A stretch of 64,000 bases of DNA from positions 186,001 to 250,000 of the forward strand of contig NZ_JAJTBB010000021.1 of assembly GCF_021287135.1 (NCBI RefSeq), written 5' to 3'. Below the pieces are notes generated by a model. It was not told the DNA's origin. It searched no databases and saw only the letters and a list, made by a program, of their open reading frames with translations. This document shows, piece after piece, positions 17,880 through 26,364 of the stretch. Origin of the DNA: Acidovorax sp. (lineage in GTDB: Bacteria > Pseudomonadota > Gammaproteobacteria > Burkholderiales > Burkholderiaceae_C). Positions within the stretch are counted from its first letter, which is position 1; every line of letters starts with the position of its first letter. A program made the translations under genes and the position numbers.

Positions 17880-18022
17880 TTTTTTCCTGTTTCTCCCAAA
17901 ACATGCGGCCCCTGGTGGGCCCGCAGGGGGGCGTTTTGCCTGCTGGTTTTGCAGCCTGTTGCGTTGATCGTTTTTTGGCGAGCTGTTTGTTTTGTCCCAT
18001 TGAGCCCAAGGAGCTTTTTCTC

Positions 18023-18607
18023 ATGCCTGTTGCTTGTCTCTCATCGCACCGCTTGCGCAGCACACGCGCGTCCGTTGCCGCGTCGATCGCCCTGGCCGCA
18101 CTGGCCCTGAGCGCGTGTGGTGGCGGGGGAGGGGACGGTGACAGCGAGCCACCACCGAATGGCGGTTCAGGGGGCTCCGGCGGTACGGGGCCTGCGGCGT
18201 CCCTGGCCGCGCTGGAAGGCGACTGGGTGCAAAAAGGGTGCGTCAATGCGGGCGCGCAGTCGTACAAGCGGACCGTGCGCGCACGCCTCACAGGCCAGAC
18301 CACCCTGGACTACTACGAAGGTGTGCTGACCTTCAGCGGCAACGCCTGCGCCGGCGCCTACCAGGCGGTGGGGCCCAGCAAAACCGGCACGGTGACCTTT
18401 GCACGGTCTGACGCCAACCAGGCGTTGGCGGCCCACTGGGGCGAGCTGCGCACCGTCATCGGCACGCGCGCGGGCGCCATCTGGACGCTGCAGCCGGGCA
18501 ACCTGCTGTGCCTGCTGGGCGACGAGATTCCCACCATTCAACCCACGCTGGCGGCCGTGGCCTCCAGCGTGGCAACCCTCCCCGCAGACAACTGTTTTAC
18601 CCGCTGA
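18023..18607 (+). CDS. putative lipoprotein
   Basis: A 194-residue exported protein: signal segment to about residue 31, lipobox ALSAC, and a Gly/Ser-rich spacer. A C-terminal domain beginning LEGDWVQKGCVNAG has four cysteines that could pair, consistent with a lipocalin-like or META-like small beta domain, though I cannot place it. AAGGAG lies upstream of the ATG. It is first of three consecutive rightward lipoprotein genes. Confidence 0.8.
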   Translation: MPVACLSSHRLRSTRASVAASIALAALALSACGGGGGDGDSEPPPNGGSGGSGGTGPAASLAALEGDWVQKGCVNAGAQSYKRTVRARLTGQTTLDYYEGVLTFSGNACAGAYQAVGPSKTGTVTFARSDANQALAAHWGELRTVIGTRAGAIWTLQPGNLLCLLGDEIPTIQPTLAAVASSVATLPADNCFTR

Positions 18608-18621
18608 TTTCCTCGCACGCC

Positions 18622-19080
18622 ATGACATCCCTTACCTCCATGAAAACACCTTCCCGCCTTCTTTTCATTGCGCCCCGGGCGTGCGTTGTCTCGGTGCTGG
18701 CGCTGGTGGCCGGCTGTGCCTCCACCCTCGACGACTCGGGCCTGGAGCAGCGCACTGCGCAGGCCATCGGGCGGGCCGCGGGCCAGTTCACCATCACCGA
18801 CCGGCAGGAGGAAACCGGTGGCCGGGTCAACTACACCGTCCACACGCTGGATGGCGCGACCTACCGTTGCTACGTGTACGGTGTCACGGGCTTCCAGAAG
18901 GCCATGACCTTTGGGCAGACCCCGCATTCCGATGCCATCTGCACGGCCATGGTGGGCAGCCAGCGCGCGGGCCGCGCCGCCGCCGCGCCCGCAACCACCC
19001 CTGCGCCGGGCGCCGAGCAACGGGGCCGCGGCACGGGCAAGGAATGCAATGCGTTGCTGCGGGCGGCACAGCGCTGCTGA
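18622..19080 (+). CDS. putative lipoprotein
   Basis: A 152-residue protein with a hydrophobic signal and lipobox LVAGC (Cys at about residue 31; start could also be the second ATG at 18640). The mature part has a beta-rich stretch (FTITDRQEETGGRVNYTVHT) and Cys residues in YRCYVYG, AICTAMV and near the end KECNALLRAAQRC. No family recognised. It lies 14 bases after the previous lipoprotein gene, so they are probably co-transcribed. Confidence 0.75.
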   Translation: MTSLTSMKTPSRLLFIAPRACVVSVLALVAGCASTLDDSGLEQRTAQAIGRAAGQFTITDRQEETGGRVNYTVHTLDGATYRCYVYGVTGFQKAMTFGQTPHSDAICTAMVGSQRAGRAAAAPATTPAPGAEQRGRGTGKECNALLRAAQRC

Positions 19081-19119
19081 TACCTCTGCCCTCCATCAAC
19101 CCTTCGCGGAAAGCCGGAC

Positions 19120-19944
19120 ATGACGAAGCGATGGCACTGGGGCAGCCTGTGGTTGGTGGTCGTTCTGAGCGGCTGCGCCACGGTGCCGGGCGCGGCCACC
19201 GCCACGGTGGACGGGCGCCAGGTGGAATACGTGCTTGCCGGGCAGGGCGAACCGGTGGTGGTGTTCGAAAACGGGCTGGGCGCCACGCTGGACTGGTGGG
19301 CCAAGGTCTGGCCCGACGCCGTGGCGCAAACCCGTGCACTGGCCTACGACCGCGCGGGCTACGGCCGCAGCGATGCGGCCTTGGAGCCGCGCGACGGTGC
19401 GCACGTGGTGGAAGAACTTCGGGCCCTGCTGCGGGCCCGCCAACTGCCGCCGCCGTATGTGCTGGTGGGGCATTCCCTGGGCGGCCTCTACATGCAGCTG
19501 TTTGCACGCCAGTACCCTGGCGAGGTGGCGGCGCTGGTGCTGGTGGACTCCACGCACCCCGAACAGGTCAAGGGGGCTGGCAACCCCGAGCTGTGGCCCG
19601 TGTGGCTGAAGGTGGTCTTCCGCGCAACGGCCTCTGCAACGGCCCGGCAGGAGCTGGCGGCCCTGGATGCCACGGGCGACGCGGTGTCCCGGCTGCCGGT
19701 GGACCCCTCGGTGCCCGTGTGGGTGCTGAGCGCGCGGCATGCCACCGGGGCACCGTCTGCGCTGGCGGACGATGCCGACCGCAAACGGACCGACCTGGCC
19801 CGCCTCTACCCCGGGTCCACCCAGGTGTGGGTGGACAGCGGGCATGGCATTCCGCTGGAAAAGCCGGAGGCAGTGGTCCTTGCCATCCAGGAGGCGCTGC
19901 GGGTGGCGCGCACCCCCGGCACCGGCGTGCCCAAGCCGCAGTAG
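19120..19944 (+). CDS. alpha/beta hydrolase lipoprotein
   Basis: A 274-residue hydrolase with an unusual N-terminal lipoprotein signal (hydrophobic SLWLVVVLSGC, Cys19). The hydrolase fold follows: ENGLG oxyanion region, DRAGYGRS, nucleophile GHSLGG, VDSTHP, and the catalytic His in WVDSGHGIPLE. Lipid anchoring places it at the periplasmic face of a membrane. It is third in a run of lipoprotein genes, suggesting a shared envelope role, although the two upstream proteins have no known function. Most relatives of this fold are cytosolic. Confidence 0.85.
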   Translation: MTKRWHWGSLWLVVVLSGCATVPGAATATVDGRQVEYVLAGQGEPVVVFENGLGATLDWWAKVWPDAVAQTRALAYDRAGYGRSDAALEPRDGAHVVEELRALLRARQLPPPYVLVGHSLGGLYMQLFARQYPGEVAALVLVDSTHPEQVKGAGNPELWPVWLKVVFRATASATARQELAALDATGDAVSRLPVDPSVPVWVLSARHATGAPSALADDADRKRTDLARLYPGSTQVWVDSGHGIPLEKPEAVVLAIQEALRVARTPGTGVPKPQ

Positions 19945-19981
19945 TGGATGGCGGCGCCACGGTGCCCGCGCCGTGCCCTTT

Positions 19982-21031
19982 TTACTGCTTGGTAAGCCCC
20001 AGCTTGCGGATGGTCTGGCCCCACTGGTCGTAGGTGGCGCGCGTCAACGCCGCCAGCTCGGCCGGGCTGGACGACTCGGCTTCGTAGGCGCCCTGGCGGA
20101 AGAACTCGCGGGTGGCAGGCATCGCGAGCACCTGGGCCAGGGCGGCGTTGAGCGTGCCCACCACCGGCGCGGGCATGTGGGCGGGGCCGTAGAAGCCCAG
20201 CCAGCTCGGCATGTCGATACCGCTCGCTCCCTGTTCGCCCATGGTGGGCACGTCGGGCAGCATGGGGCTTCGCTGCGGGGCCGCCACGGCCAGCATGCGC
20301 ACCTTGCCCGTGGCCGTGTTCTGGATGGCGTTGGGCGCCGCGTCAAAGTAGAACTGCACGCGCCCCGCCAGGAAGTCCTTGGCCGCGTCGGCGCCGCCCT
20401 TGTAGGGCACATGCACCGCATCCAGCCCGGCCTGGCGCACAAAGGCTTCGCCGTAGATGTGCGACGAGGTACCCGTGCCAAACGAGGCATAGCCCGTCTG
20501 GCCGGGGTGGGCCTTGATGTAGGAGATCAGTTCCTGTACGGTGCGCGCAGGCACGCTGGTGTGTACGGTAAGCACCAGCGGCCCGCGTGCGCCCAGCGAC
20601 AGCGGGGTGAGATCCTTGAACGGGTCGTAGCGCACATTGGCCAGCGTCTGCGGGTTCTGCGCCACCACGGAAGAGGGGGCATACATGAAGGTGTAGCCGT
20701 CGGGTGCGGAGCGGATCACCTCTTCGGTGGCAAGGATGAAACTCGCACCCGGGCGGTTTTCCACGATCACCGGGGTCTTCAGGACCTCGGCCAGCTTGGT
20801 GGCCACAAACCGCGCCTGGGCGTCGGATGCGCCCCCGGCCGCCAGGCCCAGCACGATGCGGATGGTGCGGCCCTTGTCGGGAAAAGGCGCGGCGGCCCAG
20901 GCGGACGATGGCCGGAGAGACGCGCCCAATGCGCCCAGTGCGCCCAGTGCCCCCGCTGCGCTCCATGCGCTCAGCGCAAGCCTTGCGCTGAACCTGCGGC
21001 GGCTTGGCATGAAAGGAGTGGGGCCGCTCAT
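19982..21031 (-). CDS. Bug family tripartite tricarboxylate transporter substrate-binding protein
   Basis: A 349-residue periplasmic binding protein of the TctC/Bug family: an arginine-containing signal (MPSRRRFSARLALSAW), then the family hallmarks IRIVLGLAAGGASDAQAR, VVENRPGA, KPDGYTFMYAPSS and a closing YDQWGQTIRKLGLTKQ. These proteins bind carboxylates for TctAB uptake. No TctA or TctB gene is present in the window. The start at 21031 gives an ATGA overlap with the gene before it; an ATG at 21010 would give a shorter signal. It is about half identical to its neighbour, so a tandem duplication. Confidence 0.88.
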   Translation of the reverse strand: MSGPTPFMPSRRRFSARLALSAWSAAGALGALGALGASLRPSSAWAAAPFPDKGRTIRIVLGLAAGGASDAQARFVATKLAEVLKTPVIVENRPGASFILATEEVIRSAPDGYTFMYAPSSVVAQNPQTLANVRYDPFKDLTPLSLGARGPLVLTVHTSVPARTVQELISYIKAHPGQTGYASFGTGTSSHIYGEAFVRQAGLDAVHVPYKGGADAAKDFLAGRVQFYFDAAPNAIQNTATGKVRMLAVAAPQRSPMLPDVPTMGEQGASGIDMPSWLGFYGPAHMPAPVVGTLNAALAQVLAMPATREFFRQGAYEAESSSPAELAALTRATYDQWGQTIRKLGLTKQ

Positions 21032-22026
21032 TGCTTTGTCAGCCCCACTTGCTGCACCATCGCGCCCCACTGCTCATAGGTGGTGCGCGTGACCTGGGCG
21101 AACTCCTGCGCGGAGCTGCCAGCCGCCTCGTAGCCGCCGTTGCGGTAGAACTCCCGCACCTGCGGCATTGCAAGCACCTTGCCCAGCGCGGTGTTGAGCT
21201 TTTCCACCACGGCAGGGGGCATGTTTGCCGGCCCGTAGAAGCCCAGCCAGCTGGGCAGGTCCAGCCCGGCGAATCCCTGCTCCGCGAACGTGGGCACGTC
21301 GGGCAGGGCGGGAATGCGCGCGTTGGCCGCCACGGCCAGCACCTTTACCTTGCCGGTACCGGACGTGATGATGGCCGAGGACGCCGAGTCGAACATGTAC
21401 TGCACGCGGCCCGCAATCAGGTCCTTGGCCGCGTCGGAGCCGCCCTTGTAGGGGATGTGGACTGCATCGGTTCCCGTCTTCTTCACGAACGCCTCTCCAT
21501 AGATGTGCGACGAGGTGCCCGCGCCAAACGATGCGTAGCTCACCTTGCCGGCGTTGGCTTTCACATACGCAACCAGTTCCTTGACGTTGGTGGCCGGCAC
21601 GGTGGTGCTGATGGACAGGACCAAGGGCCCGCGTCCGCCCATCGAGATGGGCGTGAAATCCTTGAACGGATCGTAGGGCACCTGGCTGAACGTGTGCGGG
21701 TTCTGCGCCATGGTGGAAGACGGCGCGTACAGCAGGGTGTACCCGTCAGGCTGTGCGCGCGAGACTTCGGCGGCCGCCATCATGGTGCTGGCGCCAGGCT
21801 TGTTGTCCACGATCACGCTGGTGCCCAGCACCTCGCCCAGCTTCTGCGCCACGATGCGCGCCTGCGCATCCGTGCCACCCCCGGCGGTAAACCCCACCAC
21901 GATGCGGATGGACTTGCCGCGCACGGGAAAGTCCTGCGCCTGGGCCAGTGGGAGCGCCAGGCCCCAAAGCGCCCCAGCCCCGAGCGCAAAGCCCAACGCC
22001 CGGCGCACGCCGGAAATCTGTTTCAT
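21028..22026 (-). CDS. Bug family tripartite tricarboxylate transporter substrate-binding protein
   Basis: A 332-residue TctC-type periplasmic protein with a signal peptide ending near AQAQDFPVRG and the same signature order as its downstream paralogue (RIVVGFTAGGGTDAQAR, VIVDNKPGAS, QPDGYTLLYAPSS, YEQWGAMVQQVGLTKQ). AGGAG precedes the ATG. It heads a leftward two-gene operon divergent from the FAD oxidoreductase gene, with a 26-bp operator-like site between 22058 and 22083. The partner is likely a carboxylate degraded by the rightward genes. Confidence 0.9.
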   Translation of the reverse strand: MKQISGVRRALGFALGAGALWGLALPLAQAQDFPVRGKSIRIVVGFTAGGGTDAQARIVAQKLGEVLGTSVIVDNKPGASTMMAAAEVSRAQPDGYTLLYAPSSTMAQNPHTFSQVPYDPFKDFTPISMGGRGPLVLSISTTVPATNVKELVAYVKANAGKVSYASFGAGTSSHIYGEAFVKKTGTDAVHIPYKGGSDAAKDLIAGRVQYMFDSASSAIITSGTGKVKVLAVAANARIPALPDVPTFAEQGFAGLDLPSWLGFYGPANMPPAVVEKLNTALGKVLAMPQVREFYRNGGYEAAGSSAQEFAQVTRTTYEQWGAMVQQVGLTKQ

Positions 22027-22057
22027 CCTTGTCTCCTTGCAGTTGTTTGGCTTATTG

Positions 22058-22157
22058 TGGACATCAAATTCATTAAAAGTCCATAGAGGCCCGGGAAAAC
22101 CCGGAGATTGCGGAATTTGAAGTTGACAAAATGGACATTGAAATCATAATTAGTCCA
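22058..22157. promoter_or_regulatory. pair of 26-bp operator-like sites in the divergent promoter region
   Basis: Site 1 (22058-22083) and site 2 (22132-22157) both read TGGACAT at the left and AGTCCA at the right, with the same 26-bp length and shared AAAT and CAT blocks between. Each is an imperfect dyad, TGGACA/AGTCCA. Site 2 overlaps the -10 region of the rightward promoter; site 1 lies 32 bp before the leftward Bug gene. They are likely binding sites for the IclR regulator encoded at 23714. Confidence 0.65.
22123..22150 (+). promoter_or_regulatory. sigma-70 promoter of the FAD oxidoreductase operon
   Basis: A perfect -35 TTGACA (22123-22128) is followed after 16 bases by CATAAT (22145-22150). 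Transcription would start near 22157 and the ATG at 22179 follows. This supports starting the gene at 22179 rather than at the ATG of 22131, which lies inside the promoter. Confidence 0.7.
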
Positions 22158-22178
22158 ACAACTTCCCGAGATCGATTC

Positions 22179-23633
22179 ATGAAAACAGTCGTCCGCACCG
22201 ACGAGCGCATCCTGACCTCTGACATCTTCGACCGCGACAGCCGCACCAAGCGGCCCGATCACGGCAGCTGGGCGGAGCCTGGCAAGAACATTCCCGTGTA
22301 CCACCGCTGCGGTGTGCTGGTGGTGGGGGGCGGCCCCTCCGGCACGGCCGCGGCGGCGGCTGCGGCGCGGGCCGGTGCCGACGTGGCGCTGCTGGAGCGC
22401 TACAACCACCTGGGGGGGCTTTCCACGGGCGGCCTGGTGATCTGGATCGACCGCATGACCGATTGGCAAGGCCAGCTCGTGATTCGCGGTTTTGCCGAAG
22501 AGCTGTTCGACCGCCTGCCGGCCGATGCCATCGCTGGCCCGGCACGGGAGGACTGGGGCTCGCAAGACACCGCCAAGGCCGCCCACTGGTCGCACCGCAC
22601 GGCCGCCTACCACGGCGTGGTGACCTGGTCGCCCACGGTGGACCCGGAGCGGCTCAAGCTGCTGAGCCAGGAAATCGTGCTGGAGCGCCAGGTGAAGCTC
22701 ATTTATCACTCCTGGGCCGCCATTCCCATCGTGCAGGACGGCGCCGTCAAGGGCGTGGTCTTCGAGAGCAAGGAGGGCCGCATGGCCATCATGGCCGACG
22801 TGGTGGTGGACGCCACCGGCGACGGCGACCTGTTTGCCCGGGCCGGCGCCGCGTTCGTGAACGACATCGAGGAGGCCGACGTGCACCACTGCATGAACAC
22901 CTCCTGGCTGTTCGGCGGCGTGGACATGAACCGGTGGATCGAATTCAAGGCCGGCCAGCCGGAGGCGTTCTCGGCCTTCATGGCGCGGGGGCGCGAGGAG
23001 CTCGGCCTGTTCGAGCGCCCCTTCGTCTCCTGGCGCAATGACGTGGCGCTTTTCATGGGGCCGCGCCAGTCGGGCTATTCGCCGCTGGACGTGGACGACC
23101 TGACTGCCGTGGAGGTGCGTTCGCACCGCGCCATGGCGGCGCACCTGGACTACTTCCGCGCGCACGCACCGGGCTTCGAAGACGCCTTCCTCATGCTCAG
23201 CGCCCCCCAGATCGGCGTGCGCCATGCGCGGCGCCTGACCGGCGTGGGCGCCGTGCTGCGCAGCCAGTGGCCCGACGGTGTGCCCCTGGCCGACGAGATT
23301 GGCGTCACGCCCGCCGTGTCGCCCAAGTTTCCCAACATCTCCATCCCCTACGGCGCGCTGGTGCCCCAGCAGCTGGACGGCCTGCTGGCCTGCGGGCGCC
23401 ATATCTCGTGCGACCGCAATTCGCACGGCTTCATGCGCGAGATTCCGCAGTGCTGGATCACCGGGCAGGCGGCGGGGGTGGCGGCTGCGCTGGCATCCCA
23501 GGGCGGCATTCAGCCGCGCGCGGTGGATGTGGGCGCACTGCAATCCGCACTGCTGGCGCAGGGCGTGTACCTGCGCCCCGGCGCAATGCAGAGCGCCGCC
23601 GCCCCGGCGGCCGCTGCGCACGCCGTGGCCTGA
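22179..23633 (+). CDS. FAD-dependent oxidoreductase
   Basis: A 484-residue flavoprotein of the FAD_oxidored (PF12831-like) family. The dinucleotide-binding GVLVVGGGPSGTAAA and the acidic end of its second strand (LLERYNHLGGLSTGG) are at about residues 46-89. A later ATGDGD supplies the second FAD contact, and the C-terminal MREIPQCWITGQAAGVAAAL is the usual FAD-closing motif. Members oxidise hydroxy- or amino-acid-like substrates; the substrate is unknown. It is the first gene of the IclR-linked operon and probably performs an oxidation step before or after the dehydratases downstream. Confidence 0.85.
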   Translation: MKTVVRTDERILTSDIFDRDSRTKRPDHGSWAEPGKNIPVYHRCGVLVVGGGPSGTAAAAAAARAGADVALLERYNHLGGLSTGGLVIWIDRMTDWQGQLVIRGFAEELFDRLPADAIAGPAREDWGSQDTAKAAHWSHRTAAYHGVVTWSPTVDPERLKLLSQEIVLERQVKLIYHSWAAIPIVQDGAVKGVVFESKEGRMAIMADVVVDATGDGDLFARAGAAFVNDIEEADVHHCMNTSWLFGGVDMNRWIEFKAGQPEAFSAFMARGREELGLFERPFVSWRNDVALFMGPRQSGYSPLDVDDLTAVEVRSHRAMAAHLDYFRAHAPGFEDAFLMLSAPQIGVRHARRLTGVGAVLRSQWPDGVPLADEIGVTPAVSPKFPNISIPYGALVPQQLDGLLACGRHISCDRNSHGFMREIPQCWITGQAAGVAAALASQGGIQPRAVDVGALQSALLAQGVYLRPGAMQSAAAPAAAAHAVA

Positions 23634-23713
23634 CCCCGGGCGGTTGAGTGATGTCCATGCACGGCACTCTTTCGCAAGCCTCTACATTGCAGGGTCTTGC
23701 AAAGGGTTCATCC

Positions 23714-24556
23714 ATGTCCACTGAAAAAAACGACGCATCCCTGTCTTCCGCCGATGCTGCCGACGCGCGCGGCGACCGGTCCGATACCGTGAGTGCGCTG
23801 GAGCGCGGCATCTCGGTGCTGCGCTGCTTCAGCGAAGACCGCCCGGTGCTCGGCCATGCCGACATCGCCCGCATCACCGGCATTCCCCGGCCCACGGTGA
23901 ACCGGCTGGTCGCCACGCTGCTCTCCCTGGGCATGCTCAAGGCCGCGCAGGTGGCCGACCGCTTCATGCTCGGCCCAGGCGTGGTGTCGCTGTCGCGCGT
24001 GTTCCTGGGCAGCCTGGACGTGCGCGCCGCCGCGCGGCCCAGCATGCAGGCCCTGGCCGAAGAGGTGGGGGCATCGGTGTACCTGGCGATCCGCGACGGC
24101 ATGGAGATGGTGCTGATCGAGGCCTGCCGGCCGCGCTCGTCCATGCTCTCGGCACGGCTGGACGTGGGCTCGCGCGCACCGTTGGCCAACTCGGCCCTGG
24201 GCCGCGCCTACCTGTCGGCCCTGCCGGAGGGGCAGCGCAACCAGCTGATTGATTCGATGCGCCTGCTGCGCGGCCCCGAGTGGGACGCCATCGCGCCCAA
24301 CATGCTGCGCGCGATCAGCGAATCCCAGCGCCTGGGCTACTGCCTGTCGCTGGGCGAATTCCACCGCGAGATCAATTCGGTGTCCGTGCCCCTGATCGGG
24401 CCCGATGGCGAGGTGATGGCCTTGAATGGCGGCGGCGCTGCCTTCGTGTTTACCGAAGAGCGCCTGCGCAACGAACTGGCCCCGCGCCTGCAGCACATCG
24501 CGCGATCCATTGCGCGCGACATTGGCGGCCACGTGCCGACACCCTCGCCGGGCTAG
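23714..24556 (+). CDS. IclR family transcriptional regulator
   Basis: A 280-residue IclR regulator: N-terminal winged helix-turn-helix (about 23-85; LERGISVLRCF, IARITGIPRPTVNRLVATLLSLG), then the effector-binding domain (about 100-275; EVGASVYLAIRDG, RAPLANSALGRAYLSAL, SVSVPLIGPDG). It lies inside the catabolic operon and probably controls both divergent units through the paired sites at 22058-22157. The start is chosen at 23714 behind AAAGGG; ATGs at 23651 and 23657 are possible alternatives. Confidence 0.9.
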   Translation: MSTEKNDASLSSADAADARGDRSDTVSALERGISVLRCFSEDRPVLGHADIARITGIPRPTVNRLVATLLSLGMLKAAQVADRFMLGPGVVSLSRVFLGSLDVRAAARPSMQALAEEVGASVYLAIRDGMEMVLIEACRPRSSMLSARLDVGSRAPLANSALGRAYLSALPEGQRNQLIDSMRLLRGPEWDAIAPNMLRAISESQRLGYCLSLGEFHREINSVSVPLIGPDGEVMALNGGGAAFVFTEERLRNELAPRLQHIARSIARDIGGHVPTPSPG

Positions 24557-24610
24557 CGGCTCGGCGGGGTTCACCCCCGGAAACGGAAGAAAGAACGGAG
24601 ACAACAGGCC

Positions 24611-25906
24611 ATGTACCTGACCGATGAAGAAAAAGCCATGCTGGACGGCCGCGACGGGCCGGCCGTACACAAGGCCATGGACCTGCTGGTGCGCTACGGC
24701 GAAGCCCTGGGGGCTGAGCGCCTGGTGGAGACGCGCAACGTCTGCGCCAGCATCACCTCCACCACGCCGTTCCAGCGCGACTTCGCGTTCTCGCGGGGCG
24801 GCGGCATGGATGCCGTGTTCTCCGAATTCAGCCTGGACAGCCAGGAGACGGTGGAGATTCCCAAGTTCAAGGTCTTCACCAGCCATTTGCAGCTGGGCTT
24901 CGACCCCGGCCAGCCCGAGCGCATGGGCGTGACCGAGGAGATCGTGAACTTCTACCACCAGAGCGAGCGCCATGCGGCCGGCCTGGGCGCACAGATCATG
25001 AACACCTGCACTCCCTACCAGGTGGGCAACATCCCGACGCGGGGCGAGCATTGCGCATGGATGGAGTCGTCGGCCGTGGTGTATTGCAATTCCGTGCTGG
25101 GTGCGCGCACCAACACCGAAGGCCGCGAGAGCACTGGCGCCGCCATGCTCACGGGCCGCATTCCGTACTGGGGCTACCACCTGGACGAGAACCGCCATGC
25201 CACGCACGTGGTGGAGCTGGATGTCGAAGTGGAATCGGTGCAGGACTGGGGCCTGCTGGGCTACTACATCGGCGAGCACGTGCAGGAGCGCGTGCCGGTG
25301 GTGCACCGCAAGGGCGGCATCGGCCGCGTGCCCAACCTGCCGCGGCTCAAGCACTTCGGGGCGGCGGCGTCGTCCTCGGGCGGCGTGGAGATGTACCACA
25401 TCGCCGGCGTCACGCCCGAGGCCTTGACGCTGGAGCAGGCCCTGGGCGGCCGCAAGCCCGTGCAGGTGCTGCGCTATGGCGCAGCCGAGCGCCGCGCCAC
25501 CTACGCAAAGATCAACGCCACCGGCCAGGACGCCGAGGTGCAGTACGTGATGCTCGGCTGCCCCCACTACACCATCGAGCAGATCTGGGAAGCCGCGCAG
25601 CTCCTCGAAGGCCGCAAGGTGCACCCCGACTGTGCGCTGTGGATCTTCACGCCGCGCGCCATCAAGTCGCTGGCCGACCGCAATGGGTACACCAGGATCA
25701 TCGAGGACGCGGGCGGCATCCTCATGACCGACAGCTGCTCGGCCATGAGCCGGGCCGTGCCCAAGGGCACGAAGACCGTGGCGCTCGACTCCGCCAAGCA
25801 GGCGCATTACCTGCCGGCCATCCTGGGCGTGCAGGCCTGGTTCGGCAGCACGGCGGAATGCATCGACGCGGCCTGCACCGGCCGCTGGAAGGGGGGCCAG
25901 GCATGA
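24611..25906 (+). CDS. aconitase X catalytic (large) subunit
   Basis: A 431-residue AcnX large subunit, an iron-sulfur dehydratase homologous to aconitase domains 1-3. Cysteine motifs typical of the family are NTCTPYQ, VMLGCPHYT and MTDSCSA. Characterised AcnX proteins include cis-3-hydroxy-L-proline dehydratase and archaeal mevalonate-5-phosphate dehydratase; the neighbours here do not point clearly to either. GGAGA precedes the ATG. The stop overlaps the small-subunit start (ATGA), as expected for a two-chain enzyme. Confidence 0.88.
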   Translation: MYLTDEEKAMLDGRDGPAVHKAMDLLVRYGEALGAERLVETRNVCASITSTTPFQRDFAFSRGGGMDAVFSEFSLDSQETVEIPKFKVFTSHLQLGFDPGQPERMGVTEEIVNFYHQSERHAAGLGAQIMNTCTPYQVGNIPTRGEHCAWMESSAVVYCNSVLGARTNTEGRESTGAAMLTGRIPYWGYHLDENRHATHVVELDVEVESVQDWGLLGYYIGEHVQERVPVVHRKGGIGRVPNLPRLKHFGAAASSSGGVEMYHIAGVTPEALTLEQALGGRKPVQVLRYGAAERRATYAKINATGQDAEVQYVMLGCPHYTIEQIWEAAQLLEGRKVHPDCALWIFTPRAIKSLADRNGYTRIIEDAGGILMTDSCSAMSRAVPKGTKTVALDSAKQAHYLPAILGVQAWFGSTAECIDAACTGRWKGGQA

Positions 25907-26364
25907 ACAGCAGCCCCATCGTGATCGAACACAGCCAGGTGCTGCGTGGCCGCAAGGTGGTGGGCGGCGTGGCCGAAGGCGAGGCCCTGGTCACCCGCGA
26001 CCGCATCTCGGGCTGGGGCGGCATCGACCCGCGCACCGGCACGGTCGTCGAGACCCGGCATGAACTGCGCGGCCAGAGTTTTGCGGGCAAGGTGCTGGTG
26101 TTTCCGGGGGCCAAGGGCTCCTCGGGCTGGTCCGCCATGTTCCACATGACACGGCTCATGAACGTGGCGCCGGCAGCCTTCCTGTTCAACGAAATGACGA
26201 CCAAGATGGCCCTGGGCGCCGTGGTTACCCATTCGCCCGCAATGACGGGCTTCGACCGCGACCCGCTCGATTGCATCGAGACGGGCGACTGGGTGCGCGT
26301 GGACGCCGACCGTGGCGTGGTCGAGATCATCAAGAAGCGCACCGACATTGGAGACCGCCCATGA
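25903..26364 (+). CDS. aconitase X swivel-domain (small) subunit
   Basis: A 153-residue swivelling-domain protein (DUF126 type) that pairs with the large AcnX chain. Hallmarks are VGGVAEGEALVT, FWGGIDP-like GWGGIDPRTG, GKVLVFPGAKGSSG and SPAMTGFDRDPL. It overlaps the large subunit by an ATGA and the next dehydratase gene by another ATGA, so the three are translated as a coupled set. Confidence 0.88.
   Translation: MNSSPIVIEHSQVLRGRKVVGGVAEGEALVTRDRISGWGGIDPRTGTVVETRHELRGQSFAGKVLVFPGAKGSSGWSAMFHMTRLMNVAPAAFLFNEMTTKMALGAVVTHSPAMTGFDRDPLDCIETGDWVRVDADRGVVEIIKKRTDIGDRP

Noticed and set aside
18399-20033. A 544-codon plus-strand frame across two lipoproteins and a hydrolase
   Set aside because: It crosses three well-supported genes in another frame and has no family features.
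22023-23621. A 532-codon minus-strand frame opposite the FAD oxidoreductase
   Set aside because: Antisense shadow; the plus strand has FAD motifs and a good promoter.
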